From CAYUYV01 sp050331455 (GTDB taxonomy: Bacteria; Pseudomonadota; Alphaproteobacteria; JAJFIK01), in assembly GCA_050331455.1 (NCBI GenBank), contig JBHJGV010000015.1, positions 80,553 to 144,552 of the forward strand: DNA of 64,000 nucleotides. Direction: 5' to 3'. Below are positions 8,598 to 17,596 of the stretch, piece after piece. Numbering within the stretch: the first letter of the stretch is position 1; each line of letters starts with the position of its first letter. Below the pieces are notes generated by a model that saw only the letters and a program-made list of their open reading frames with translations, did not search any database and was not told the origin of the DNA. Position numbers and translations under genes: made by a program.

Positions 8598-9047
8598 ATG
8601 CGACTGTCTCGAAAAATGATCCTGGCCCTCGAAGCGGTGGTGGACATCGCCTATAACGCGCGCCCCACCCCCGTGCAGTCCAAGGAGATTACCCGCCGCC
8701 AGGGCATCCCCCAGCGCTATCTGGAGCAGGTCATGCAGCATCTGGTGCATGAGGGCATTCTGCGCGGTGTGCGGGGACCGCGCGGCGGCTACCGCCTTGC
8801 GACGGAGCGCCGGCGCTTGACGGCGGGGGACGTGGTGCGCACCGTCGCGGCCCTCGAGGCCAGCGAGGAACAGGCCCTCGAAAGCCGGTCGGATCTGGCG
8901 GAGACAGTCATCCGCCCCCTGATCGACGGGATCAACGAATCCGTCATGGTGCGGCTCGACGCCATCACCATTGAGGAGCTGTGCCGCAAGGCCGACGAGG
9001 CGGGCGTCGAGAATGCGGCCCGCACGAGCATGGACTTTACAATCTGA
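8598..9047 (+). CDS. Rrf2-family transcriptional regulator
   Basis: Winged-helix repressor or activator of the Rrf2 family, 149 aa. The opening MRLSRKMILALEAVVDIAYNA and the recognition-helix region IPQRYLEQVMQHLVHEGILRGVRGPRGGYRLA are diagnostic. Iron-sulfur-binding members carry three clustered Cys; here the only Cys visible is in EELCRKA, so [Fe-S] sensing is unlikely. This resembles the cysteine-metabolism branch (CymR-like) rather than IscR/NsrR. It lies 71 bp upstream of cysK on the same strand, so regulation of cysK or sulfur assimilation is the natural inference. AGGGATGAG precedes the ATG. Confidence 0.9.
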   Translation: MRLSRKMILALEAVVDIAYNARPTPVQSKEITRRQGIPQRYLEQVMQHLVHEGILRGVRGPRGGYRLATERRRLTAGDVVRTVAALEASEEQALESRSDLAETVIRPLIDGINESVMVRLDAITIEELCRKADEAGVENAARTSMDFTI

Positions 9048-9118
9048 GCTGCCCATATGCCCCCAATCGGCGCTTCGCCGCACGGGCGGACAGCCTTAAA
9101 CCAGACAGGGAGAGGATC

Positions 9119-10078
9119 ATGAGTGCCGGTCCCGCCGCACCCCGCGGCCGCATCTTCAATTCGATCACCGAAACCATCGGTGCCACGCCGCTGGTGCGCC
9201 TGCAGCGCCTGCCGGAGCAGCACAATGTTAAGGCGGACCTCGTTTTCAAACTGGAATTCTTCAATCCCATCGCCAGCGTGAAGGACCGGATCGGCGTCGC
9301 CATGATCGAGGCCCTGGAGGCCGAAGGAAAGATCAAGCCCGACACGGTGCTGATCGAGCCGACCTCCGGCAATACGGGCATCGCTCTTGCCTTCGTCGCC
9401 GCCGCCAAGGGCTACCGGCTGATCCTCGTGATGCCGGAAAGCATGTCCGTGGAGCGGCGCAAGATGCTGGCCCTGCTGGGTGCCGAACTGGAATTGACGC
9501 CGGCCGAGAAGGGCATGAAGGGGGCCATTGCCCGGGCCCATGAGCTGGCGGAGGCAACGCCCGGCGCCGTGATGCCCCAGCAATTCGACAATCCTGCCAA
9601 TCCGGCCATTCACCGGGCGACGACGGCCGAAGAGATCTGGGCGGACACGGGCGGCGAGGTCGATGCGTTGATCTCCGGCGTCGGCACCGGCGGTACGCTG
9701 ACCGGCATCAGCCAGGTGCTCAAGGCGCGCAGGCCCGGCTTCAAAACCATCGCAGTCGAGCCCGAGGACAGCCCGGTTCTGTCCGGCGGCGAGCCCGGCC
9801 CCCACAAAATCCAGGGCATCGGCGCCGGCTTCGTGCCGACCATTCTGGAGCGCCAGATGATCGATGAGATCGTCACCATCGGCAATGAGAGTGCCTTCGA
9901 GATGGCGCGCAAGGCGGCCCGCTGCGAGGGCCTGCCCGGCGGCATTTCCTCCGGCGCCGCCATCGCGGCAGCCTTCGAAGTGGGCGCCCGTCCGGAGATG
10001 GAGGGCAAGCGGATCGTGACCATCATTCCGTCCTTCGCGGAGCGTTACCTCTCCACGGCCCTGTTCGACGGCCTGTAA
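9119..10078 (+). CDS. cysK: Cysteine synthase A (O-acetylserine sulfhydrylase)
   Basis: PLP enzyme making cysteine from O-acetylserine and sulfide, 319 aa. NPIASVKDRIG contains the PLP-binding Lys, EPTSGNTGIALA binds the substrate carboxylate, GVGTGGTLTG holds the PLP phosphate, and LPGGISSGAA ends the fold. The ATG at 9119 is preceded by GGGAGAGG and gives the usual start before the SITETIGATPLVRL motif; the open frame upstream overlaps the regulator gene and is not family-like. It is probably controlled by the adjacent Rrf2 protein. It converges with a methyltransferase gene only 15 bp away. Confidence 0.96.
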   Translation: MSAGPAAPRGRIFNSITETIGATPLVRLQRLPEQHNVKADLVFKLEFFNPIASVKDRIGVAMIEALEAEGKIKPDTVLIEPTSGNTGIALAFVAAAKGYRLILVMPESMSVERRKMLALLGAELELTPAEKGMKGAIARAHELAEATPGAVMPQQFDNPANPAIHRATTAEEIWADTGGEVDALISGVGTGGTLTGISQVLKARRPGFKTIAVEPEDSPVLSGGEPGPHKIQGIGAGFVPTILERQMIDEIVTIGNESAFEMARKAARCEGLPGGISSGAAIAAAFEVGARPEMEGKRIVTIIPSFAERYLSTALFDGL

Positions 10079-10093
10079 GCGACAGCGTTTCGC

Positions 10094-10933
10094 TCAGGAC
10101 GGCCTGACCCCGGTCACGATGTGAACATGGGCTTCCATGGTGACCACACCATCTTGCAAGTGATCCCGGTAACGCGCGATGAGCGCGCTCCGGGCCCGGG
10201 CCGCGGCGGCCGGCCCTGCATCCGCCAACACATCCCCGACCGAGAATGCGTTCAACGCAAAATCCGCCGCGCCCGGTGCGTCGAGGCCGCCGCCCATCTC
10301 GAGGCGCCCGCGCCACTCATCGGCGCGGACCCCCTCAAATCCGGCTATCGTCAGGAGACGGATCAAGTGATCCACATCCCCATACCGGAACGGACCCGGC
10401 CCATCGGGATCGCGCGGGGGAAGGTCGGCCACCTGGGCCACCGCCTCGCGCGCGGCCGTCATCCAGGGATTGTTGGCCGGCGGACCCCAGACGGCAAAAG
10501 CGAAGCGGCCGCCGGGCGCAAGCCACCGGGCCATGTTTGAAAAAGCGGCCGGCGGATGGTCGAAGAACATAACGCCGAAGCGCGAGGCCAGCCGGTCGAA
10601 CGGCGTGGACGGCTCGGCCGTTGCCATATCCGCAACCTCGAATGTCACCTGCCGTCCCGCCGGCGGCGCCGGCATCCGGGCGCTTGCAATAAGGGCTGGG
10701 GAAATGTCGAGGCCGGTGACCGCACTGCCCTCGGGCGCCTGGCGGGCGATCTCCAGGGTCGCCGCACCGCCGCCGCAACCGATATCGGCGACGCGGCACG
10801 GTCCCTCCAGGGCCAGGGCCGAAATCAAGGGGGCCGTCACGGCCGACAGCATCGCTTCCATGGGCGCAAGCTGGCGTTGCCATTTCTCGCCGCGGGCGCC
10901 GGCCCAGTCCGAACTGGTGGGAGCATCGGTCAT
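10094..10933 (-). CDS. Class I SAM-dependent methyltransferase, substrate unknown
   Basis: A 279-aa protein with a Rossmann methyltransferase core: motif I VADIGCGGGAATLEIA, motif II around VTGLDISPALIA, an acidic DMA segment, and the post-core LAPGGRFAFAVWG. N- and C-terminal helices resemble UbiE/COQ5-like type-11 methyltransferases, but UbiE-specific motifs are absent. The ATG at 10933 is chosen because MTDAPTSSDWAGARGEKW is the family-like N-terminus and GAGGATC precedes it. It follows the SGNH gene on the same strand with a 52-bp gap, so the two may be co-transcribed. The acceptor molecule cannot be told. Confidence 0.85.
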   Translation of the reverse strand: MTDAPTSSDWAGARGEKWQRQLAPMEAMLSAVTAPLISALALEGPCRVADIGCGGGAATLEIARQAPEGSAVTGLDISPALIASARMPAPPAGRQVTFEVADMATAEPSTPFDRLASRFGVMFFDHPPAAFSNMARWLAPGGRFAFAVWGPPANNPWMTAAREAVAQVADLPPRDPDGPGPFRYGDVDHLIRLLTIAGFEGVRADEWRGRLEMGGGLDAPGAADFALNAFSVGDVLADAGPAAAARARSALIARYRDHLQDGVVTMEAHVHIVTGVRPS

Positions 10934-10985
10934 GCACAAGAGATCCTCAGATGGCTGAACCAGGGACGGCGGGGCCGGATCCGGC

Positions 10986-13049
10986 TCACCGGGACGCAAC
11001 CGACACCGTCTCGCCCACATTCAGATGGGATGCCCATTGTTGGAGCATGGAGGTCTGGGAGCGGGATGCGGTCACGGGGGGCATCATGATGGCCACACGG
11101 ATGCCGCGCGCCTGGGCGCGGCGGGTGACGGAAGACAGATCGGCGAGCCATTTGTCAAAGCGCTCCCCTTCGCTCGAGAAATCCTTCACGGCGTCGTTGA
11201 GGTCGTTGATCGCGAAATGGAGCAGGATGCCATCCGCATCCGGATGGGCCGCAAGGATGGCGTCGAGTTCCTGGGCAGCCCACCGGGCCTTCTTGCCGCC
11301 CTTGGAATAGTTCACGACGGCGCCCGCGTCGCTGTAGTCCGCGAGGGCCGTGGCGAAGACGCCATCATACCAGGCGAACCAGGAGTCGCCGACCGTCACC
11401 CAGGTCTCACCGGGACCGATCAAAGGGCGGGAGGGGTCGATGTCATTCTCCCAGATCCCGGCATTGAAGACGCCGATCGAAAAGGCCGCCTCTTGACCAG
11501 TCTGCTCCGCACCGGGATGAACGATCAGGATCCGCCCGGAAGCCAGGCGTGCCGGAATGTCCAGGGTGACCCGGGTCAAACGATCGGGCACCCATTGATG
11601 CGCGACAGTCTCGCCCGTCGCGTCGACCAGCATCACCAGGGCGGTCGGACGCCCCCTGGGCACGGTTGCGTCGCCAGGATCGGCGATGACGAAGGCCTCG
11701 AAACGCGCATCGCGCCCCCTCAGGGCAAAGCGCGTCTCGACGCCCTCCCACTGGGCAAGGGTGCCGATTTCGATGCCGCAATGGACGACTGTGGGGCGAG
11801 CCAGATAGGTGCGCCCATGGGCAGTGCGCCAGGGATTGAGGCGGCGGCTGACCATCACGCCGCGCCGGATGCCGTTGACCACGTCCCGGGGGCCCTCCGC
11901 GCTGACGGCGGTGGGACTCCACATGGTGCTGCCGGTCGAAATGTCGTTTGGGCCCGCCAGGGCTTCGCCCTTTGCGCCGTGATAGCTCAGCCGAGCCCCT
12001 TTGACCGTGTCCCGCAGGGACCGGCGGGCCACCATCCAGGCATAGGCCTGGGTGCCGATGCGGCTGAGATGCTGCCCGAGACGTGCACTAAACAGGGGAC
12101 CCAGTTCACCGGGGCCGCTTCGTTGAAGGGGCCCACGCAGGGTCAACCGGTCGCCAGCGTCCGTTCCGATAACGGTGACGACACTGAAGGTTCTGTCAGG
12201 CCATTTCACGACGGCGGGCCAGACGGACGTCGTGCCGGCGCCGGCCGCCAGGGGATCCGTGGACTGAAGGACGGGCGATCCCGCCTTGGCCGTAACGGCG
12301 ATCACCGTTTCGCCCCGCCGCCCGCCACCGGGATAGAGCCGGTTGGAGCCCGCCCACGCCTTGATGTTGTCCGGTACGCCCGGCAACCCCGTGGTTTCGG
12401 TCAGAACATGGACGAAGGAGGCACCCGCGAGACCCGGTGCGCCGCCGCCTTTGCCCATTTCCTTGTCCGCTTCGTTGTCCACGGCCCTTTCTTGGCCAGT
12501 AAGACCGGGGCCAGTAAGACCGGGGCCAGCAGGACCGGGGCCAGTCGGGTCGGGGCGCCGGACGACGGCCTGGGCCGGCTTTTCCGGCACCAGCGCTTGC
12601 GGGACGGAGCGGCGCTTCACGGCTGGCGTCGAGCGGTCCGGCGCTTCGGCCGCCGTCACCAGAGCCTCGAGGCATCCTTCCATCAGGATGCCGAAGGTGC
12701 GGTCCGCCTCGGGCCCACAAATGTGCGGCACCGTCGCCGTCGGCACGATGAGCAACAATTCGCCCTCACCCATGGGCCTTGCAAGGCGCAGCCGACGATC
12801 GCGGCGCGAATACGCGTAGTCGGTCACCGGATAAAGAATGGCCGGCAGACCCTTGGCGTTCTGCCGCACGACCGACAGGTCGGAAACGTTCGGCGGAAGC
12901 ATTGGCAGGGTCACCGTCTGGGGCGTCTTTGCGCCCCGGAACAGCGCAATGGGACTGGCCGGATCGGCGCGGGTTTGAGGGGACCCGAGCCCCACAGCGA
13001 CGGAGACGACCATAACGGCCCACACACCACGCAGCATGTTTGCACCCAT
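10986..13049 (-). CDS. Secreted SGNH-hydrolase-like protein
   Basis: A 687-aa exported protein. The start at 13049 gives a signal peptide (MGANMLRGVWAVMVVSVAVGL) ending near TRADP. The middle is not recognised and includes a Gly-Pro-rich linker made of a tandem repeat around residues 165-185. The last 150 residues look like an SGNH/GDSL esterase domain: block I VTVGDSW near residue 553, block II GGKKARW, and block III LHFAINDLND near residue 615. The usual C-terminal DxxH block is not evident, so hydrolase activity is uncertain; acyl-chain or polysaccharide esterase is possible. It diverges from the downstream penicillin-binding protein gene with 164 bp between starts, which suggests, but does not prove, a cell-envelope role. 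Confidence 0.65.
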   Translation of the reverse strand: MGANMLRGVWAVMVVSVAVGLGSPQTRADPASPIALFRGAKTPQTVTLPMLPPNVSDLSVVRQNAKGLPAILYPVTDYAYSRRDRRLRLARPMGEGELLLIVPTATVPHICGPEADRTFGILMEGCLEALVTAAEAPDRSTPAVKRRSVPQALVPEKPAQAVVRRPDPTGPGPAGPGLTGPGLTGQERAVDNEADKEMGKGGGAPGLAGASFVHVLTETTGLPGVPDNIKAWAGSNRLYPGGGRRGETVIAVTAKAGSPVLQSTDPLAAGAGTTSVWPAVVKWPDRTFSVVTVIGTDAGDRLTLRGPLQRSGPGELGPLFSARLGQHLSRIGTQAYAWMVARRSLRDTVKGARLSYHGAKGEALAGPNDISTGSTMWSPTAVSAEGPRDVVNGIRRGVMVSRRLNPWRTAHGRTYLARPTVVHCGIEIGTLAQWEGVETRFALRGRDARFEAFVIADPGDATVPRGRPTALVMLVDATGETVAHQWVPDRLTRVTLDIPARLASGRILIVHPGAEQTGQEAAFSIGVFNAGIWENDIDPSRPLIGPGETWVTVGDSWFAWYDGVFATALADYSDAGAVVNYSKGGKKARWAAQELDAILAAHPDADGILLHFAINDLNDAVKDFSSEGERFDKWLADLSSVTRRAQARGIRVAIMMPPVTASRSQTSMLQQWASHLNVGETVSVASR
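12494..12553. repeat. Four tandem 15-bp repeats inside the SGNH gene
   Basis: Units at 12494-12508, 12509-12523 and 12524-12538 are near-identical (GGCCAGTAAGACCGG type), and 12539-12553 is a diverged fourth copy. The 15-bp period is in frame and gives a Gly-Pro-Gly-Leu-Thr type pentapeptide linker. Confidence 0.85.
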
Positions 13050-13213
13050 TCGACAGCGACCCTTCTGTCGGCACGGTAATGGATTGCCTGGCCGGGCGGT
13101 ACCCTCACGCCTCCCGGATGGCACCCGGTGCCCTCGACGGGTCGACAACGCTTCCTTAAGGGCCCGCTGGGACCGTGCGGCTCCAGAGACGACCCTGGGG
13201 GACGAAGACCGCC

Positions 13214-15187
13214 ATGCCAGCACGGACGCGCCGCAAGCCGAGGCGAAAACCACGCGCGCCCAAGCGCCGAAGCCATCCGTTCACCCGGGAGCCGGCTCCC
13301 CGTCCCACCATGGGACTTTATGCGCGCCTTGCCGAAAGCGTGTTGTGGCTCGTCCTCGTCGCCGGCATCGGTCTTGCGGCGCTGGCCAGCGGTCTGCCCG
13401 ACACACGGGCGCTGTTCGCGCCGCCCGAAAGCGCCAGCGTCGCCGTGCAGGACGTCTCCGGTACCCTGATCAGCCACCGCGGCATGACCTTCGGCGGGGA
13501 TGTGCGCCTGGAGGACCTGCCCGACCATGTGCCCCAGGCGATCCTGGCCATCGAGGACCACCGGTTCTTCCACCATGTCGGGCTGGACCTCGCCGGCCTG
13601 ATCCGCGCCCTGACAGCCAACCTGGCCGCGGGCCGGGTCGTCCAGGGCGGCAGCACCCTGACCCAGCAACTCGCCAAGAACCTGTTCCTGACGTCGGAGC
13701 GCACGGTGCGGCGCAAGCTGCAGGAAGCGCTTCTGGCCCTTTGGCTGGAGGCCCGTCTGGGTAAGGATGAAATCCTCGCGCTCTATCTCAACCGGGTCTA
13801 TTACGGAGCCGGAACCCATGGCATCGACGCGGCGGCCCGGCGTTATTTCGCCAAGCCGGCCCGGGATCTCAGCCTCGGAGAGGCCGCGGTCCTGGCCGGG
13901 CTGCTCAAGGCGCCCTCCCGCTATGCGCCGACCCACAATGCCGACGGCGCCCAGGCCCGGGCCCGCCTCGTGCTCAAACGGATGGCGGAACTGGGCTACA
14001 TCACGGAGGAGGACGCGGATCAGGCCGCGGCGCGGCCCCTCGTCCTCGGCGAGGCGGCGACGCCCGGCGTGCACTATTTCATGGACTGGATCGTCGATCT
14101 TCTTGCGGAGTATGTGGGCCGCGTGCGCGAGCCCCTGGTGGTTCGTACGACCCTCGATCTTGAGCTTCAAAAAGCCGCCGAGAGCGCTGTGGCGAGCGTG
14201 CTCGACGATGCCCTGGCCGAGGACGCCAAGATCGGGCAGGTCGCCCTGGTGGCCCTTGATTCCACCGGCGCCGTGCGGGCCCTCGTTGGCGGCCGGTCCT
14301 ACCGCAAAAGCCCCTATAACCGGGTCGTCCGAGCCTGGCGCCAGCCAGGATCAGCGTTCAAGCCCTTCGTCTATCTTGCGGCTCTGGAAGCGGGCTGGCA
14401 GTCGGACTACGCCATCGAGGACCGGCCCATTCGCGTCGGACGCTGGTCACCGTCGAATTTCACGGGCCGCTTCGAGGGCAAGGTCAGCCTCACCCGCGCC
14501 CTCTCCCGCTCCCTCAACGCCGCTACGGTGCGCCTGACGGAAACGATCGGGCGCAAACGGGTGATCGACACCGCCCAGCGCATGGGTCTCGATGCGGATC
14601 TGAAGCCCTATCCCTCCCTGCCCTTGGGCACTTTCGAAGTGACGCCCCTGTCCCTGACTGCGGCCTATGTGCCCATGGCCAATGGGGGGCGAGCGGTGGC
14701 GGTCAACCCCATGGTCCGCATCCAGACCAGAAGCGGACAGACCCTTTACGAGCGCGAGCGGGGGGATCTGGGACAGGCCGCCCCGAGACGCGACATCGAT
14801 GGCCTCCGGGACATGATGCGCGTGGTGGTATCCGACGGCACAGGCCGGGCCGCGGCACTGGAGGGATATGACGTCGCCGGCAAGACCGGCACGAGCCAGA
14901 ATTTTCGGGATGCCTGGTTCATCGGCCATGTGGAGGGGCTTGTGGCCGGCGTGTGGGTCGGCAATGACGACGGCCGTCCCATGAACAAGATCACCGGCGG
15001 GACCGTGCCGGCGCGAATCTGGAAGGCATTCGCCCAGGCCGCCCTGGCCCGGCTGCCCGAGACCCGCCGCCTCGACCCGCCCGTGCCGGACCTGATGCTG
15101 ACACTGCTGGGGCCGGACGGCGCTCCGCTTACGGACGAACCCACGGCCTCCATCGCGCCGGCAAACGGCGCCTATAGAGCCCCGTAA
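13214..15187 (+). CDS. Class A penicillin-binding protein (PBP1-type transglycosylase/transpeptidase)
   Basis: Polymerises and cross-links peptidoglycan in the periplasm, 657 aa. A very basic cytoplasmic N-terminus (about 30 residues) precedes one membrane helix near 40-60. The glycosyltransferase-51 domain has AIEDHRFFHHVG with the catalytic Glu, then GGSTLTQQLAKNLFL and the RKLQEALLALWLE region. The transpeptidase domain has RQPGSAFKPF (SxxK Ser near residue 380), an SLN motif, and AGKTGTSQ near 555. The ATG at 13214 gives the compact N-terminus; the frame is open a little further upstream. It is shorter than PBP1a of enteric bacteria and lacks an obvious extra C-terminal domain. Its 3' end overlaps the convergent metalloprotease gene by 16 bp. 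Confidence 0.95.
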   Translation: MPARTRRKPRRKPRAPKRRSHPFTREPAPRPTMGLYARLAESVLWLVLVAGIGLAALASGLPDTRALFAPPESASVAVQDVSGTLISHRGMTFGGDVRLEDLPDHVPQAILAIEDHRFFHHVGLDLAGLIRALTANLAAGRVVQGGSTLTQQLAKNLFLTSERTVRRKLQEALLALWLEARLGKDEILALYLNRVYYGAGTHGIDAAARRYFAKPARDLSLGEAAVLAGLLKAPSRYAPTHNADGAQARARLVLKRMAELGYITEEDADQAAARPLVLGEAATPGVHYFMDWIVDLLAEYVGRVREPLVVRTTLDLELQKAAESAVASVLDDALAEDAKIGQVALVALDSTGAVRALVGGRSYRKSPYNRVVRAWRQPGSAFKPFVYLAALEAGWQSDYAIEDRPIRVGRWSPSNFTGRFEGKVSLTRALSRSLNAATVRLTETIGRKRVIDTAQRMGLDADLKPYPSLPLGTFEVTPLSLTAAYVPMANGGRAVAVNPMVRIQTRSGQTLYERERGDLGQAAPRRDIDGLRDMMRVVVSDGTGRAAALEGYDVAGKTGTSQNFRDAWFIGHVEGLVAGVWVGNDDGRPMNKITGGTVPARIWKAFAQAALARLPETRRLDPPVPDLMLTLLGPDGAPLTDEPTASIAPANGAYRAP

Positions 15188-15906
15188 CGGTGAAGGGCGG
15201 CACCCTCCCGCTTCAGCCAGGCCGACGCGCCGCCCGGATCCCCATGAAGATCCCGCACCACGGCCCAAAAGGCCGGGCTGTGATCATGGTGGACGAGATG
15301 GGCGACCTCATGGGCCGCCACATAGTCCAGCACCTCCGGCGGGGCCATGATCAACCGCCAGGAAAAGGACAGGGCACCTTCGGACGAACAGGATCCCCAC
15401 CGCGTGCGCGTGTCCCGCACGGTCAGCCGCAAGGGCCGCACATTGAGCGTTTGCGCGTGGTCTTTCACCCGGTCAGCGAGGTCGAAACGCGCCAGGCCCT
15501 TCAGCCACTGGGCAACCCGGTTCGTCACCTCCTGGCCCGATCCGCCGACCAGAAGCCGCCCCGTCGCCATGTCGGGCCGGATGGACCGGGAATGCAACGC
15601 CGGTGTGGATGTGATGGTCAGCATGCGTCCACGCAGGGGCACCGACGCTCCGGGGACAAAGGGTGTTCCCTTGGGCGATTCGGCGAGCCGCGCGGCGATC
15701 CAGCCTTCCTGGCGGGTCACGAAGTCGAGGGCATGGGTGAGGTCACTGGGCCGGGGAATGACCAGGATCACGGCCCGCTCAACCGGATCCACTTTGATGA
15801 TGACGCGTCGGGCCCGTGGATTGATCCGGACCGAAAACGGGACCGTCTGGCCGTGGACCGCCAGGGTTTCCATCGAAAGCGGAACGGTGCGGGCCGCCTT
15901 GGCCAT
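15172..15906 (-). CDS. YgjP/SprT-like zinc metalloprotease (DUF45)
   Basis: A 244-aa protein of the YgjP/WLM-like group. RWGSCSSEGALSFSWRLIMAP is the family signature, and AAHEVAHLVHHDHSPAFW carries the HExxH zinc motif with the third ligand region downstream. Family members are cytoplasmic predicted metalloproteases with little functional data, often near restriction or DNA-processing genes, which is not the case here. The ATG at 15906 is preferred; an ATG at 15975 in frame would add 23 residues of low similarity. It overlaps the 3' end of the penicillin-binding protein gene on the opposite strand by 16 bp. Confidence 0.88.
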   Translation of the reverse strand: MAKAARTVPLSMETLAVHGQTVPFSVRINPRARRVIIKVDPVERAVILVIPRPSDLTHALDFVTRQEGWIAARLAESPKGTPFVPGASVPLRGRMLTITSTPALHSRSIRPDMATGRLLVGGSGQEVTNRVAQWLKGLARFDLADRVKDHAQTLNVRPLRLTVRDTRTRWGSCSSEGALSFSWRLIMAPPEVLDYVAAHEVAHLVHHDHSPAFWAVVRDLHGDPGGASAWLKREGAALHRYGAL

Positions 15907-16041
15907 GGACTGGTCCCCCGATCTGAACGGCCCACAATCGCCTGAACAAGATCTGATTCGCGATCGACTGCCCATGGACCGGTCTGCCGTGGAAAGAGCG
16001 CCGGTGGGGCACCGCCCTTCCCACGGCCTGGCACAGAACCA

Positions 16042-17367
16042 CTACGCGTCGGTGCCTTGACCGCCGTCATCATCTGTGGGGGCGGGCGAAGCCTGGGTGA
16101 TCAGGCGCCCCGTCGGGCGGGTGCGGTGTTGGCGGATGAAGTCCCGCACCCGCGGCTGGATCTCGGTGCGCCAGCGCGAGCCGTTGAAGACCCCGTAATG
16201 GCCGACCTTGGGCTGGATATAGTCCGTCTGCATATGGTCTGGAATATTGACACACAGATCATGGGCCGCCTGGGTCTGCCCGATGCCTGAGATGTCGTCG
16301 AGTTCGCCTTCCACCGTCATCAAGGCCGTGGTCGTGATGGCCTCCGGACGGATCGGCTTGCCCCGGTGCATGAATTCGCCCTTGGGCAGCAGGTGGCGCT
16401 GGAAGACATGGTCGATGGTCTGCAGATAGAACTCGGCCGTCAGATCCATGACGGACAGATACTCGTCATAGAATTCCCGGTGCTTCTGGGCGGAGTCGCC
16501 GTCGCCTTGGATGAGATTGGAATAATAATCCCAATGGGCGTCGAGATGCCGGTCCGAGTTCATCGACATGAAGCTTGTGAGCTGGATGAAGCCCGGATAG
16601 ACCGCGCGGGAAAAGCCGGGATTGGGCCAGGGCACCATCATGATCATGGTGTCCTCGAACCATTCGAAGGGCTGCTGCTCGGCCAGGATATTGGGCTCGG
16701 TGGGGCTCTTGCGGGTATCGATGGGACTGCCCATCAGGATCATAGAGGCAGGCGCCGCCGGATCCTCGTTTTCAGCCATCACCGAACTGGCGGCGAGCAC
16801 GGCCGGGCCCGGCTGGCACACGCCCATGACATGGGTGTCGGGGCCCAGATGCTGAATCATCTCGATCAGGTAATCGATAAAATCATTCAGGTCGAAGGAC
16901 CCTCGGGCGGCCGGTACCATCCGCGCATCGCGCCAGTCGGTGATGTAAACCTCGTGCTCCGGGATCATGGCCTCCACAGTCCCGCGCAGCAAAGTGGCGT
17001 AGTGGCCGGACAGGGGCGCCACAATAAGCACTTTGGGCTGCGGCTCGACCCGGCCGCCATGGGCCTCGGTCAGCTGTTCGGGATCCCGGCGGAAGTGTTT
17101 CAGCTGACAGAAGGTCCTGCGCCAAACCACATGTTCCGTCACCTCCACAGGCTTGCCGTTGACGGTGGTTTCGTCCAGACCGAAGCGCGGCTTGCCGTAG
17201 CGCCGTGTGGTGCTTTCGAACACGTCGCTTGCCGCGGCAATCGTCCGCCCCATGACGGTATAGGACATGGGATTGAGCGGACTGCGGAAAATCATCTGGT
17301 TCAGATCCGCCACGGCCCGCAGCGGTGCGATGACCGCGTGGTTCATTTCATACACATGATAAAGCAT
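16042..17367 (-). CDS. phaZ: Intracellular polyhydroxyalkanoate (PHB) depolymerase
   Basis: Degrades amorphous intracellular PHB granules to release hydroxybutyrate. The 441-aa product aligns by eye with the PhaZ1 type: an N-terminal MLYHVYEMNHAVIAPLRAVAD, the nucleophile in GVCQPGPAVLAA (Cys184, the lipase-box variant with Cys instead of Ser), an Asp in the GELDDISGIGQT region and a His in KVGHYGVFNGSRW. No signal peptide is present, as expected. The ATG at 17367 is preceded by AGGGGCGG. The gene implies that this organism stores PHB; synthase genes are not in the window. A 6-bp inverted repeat lies about 70 nt upstream. Confidence 0.95.
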   Translation of the reverse strand: MLYHVYEMNHAVIAPLRAVADLNQMIFRSPLNPMSYTVMGRTIAAASDVFESTTRRYGKPRFGLDETTVNGKPVEVTEHVVWRRTFCQLKHFRRDPEQLTEAHGGRVEPQPKVLIVAPLSGHYATLLRGTVEAMIPEHEVYITDWRDARMVPAARGSFDLNDFIDYLIEMIQHLGPDTHVMGVCQPGPAVLAASSVMAENEDPAAPASMILMGSPIDTRKSPTEPNILAEQQPFEWFEDTMIMMVPWPNPGFSRAVYPGFIQLTSFMSMNSDRHLDAHWDYYSNLIQGDGDSAQKHREFYDEYLSVMDLTAEFYLQTIDHVFQRHLLPKGEFMHRGKPIRPEAITTTALMTVEGELDDISGIGQTQAAHDLCVNIPDHMQTDYIQPKVGHYGVFNGSRWRTEIQPRVRDFIRQHRTRPTGRLITQASPAPTDDDGGQGTDA

Positions 17368-17435
17368 TTTTACCGCCCCTGATTGATCGGCTGCCCGGTC
17401 CGATTTCCGGTCCGCGTGAACAGCGCGCCGATAAC

Positions 17436-17450
17436 GGGCACCCGGTGCCC
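17436..17450. other. Inverted repeat upstream of phaZ
   Basis: GGGCAC-CCG-GTGCCC is a perfect 6-bp inverted repeat with a 3-nt loop. It lies in the 229-bp gap between phaZ and the sco gene, about 70 nt upstream of the phaZ ATG. It could be an operator or a leader hairpin; nothing else in the sequence decides this. Confidence 0.3.
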
Positions 17451-17596
17451 TGCCTTCGCCTTGAGGCAAGACCCTTGCCGCATCTGCGAAAGCATAATCG
17501 TGCCAAAGCGGGATGGAAACGGCCGACCTTGGCATCCTCCCCCAAAAAGAGGGCCTTGCGCGCGGCAATGGGTCTTTGCGCCAGCCTGGATTGTCA

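Noticed and set aside
17492..17505. Sigma-54-like promoter upstream of phaZ (TGGCACG-ATTA-TGC on the minus strand)
   Set aside because: The GG-to-GC distance is 9 instead of the strict 10 bases, and the -12 element is incomplete.
17544..17568. Terminator after the sco gene (short stem with TTTTT downstream on the minus strand)
   Set aside because: The stem is only four base pairs and separated from the T-run by seven bases.
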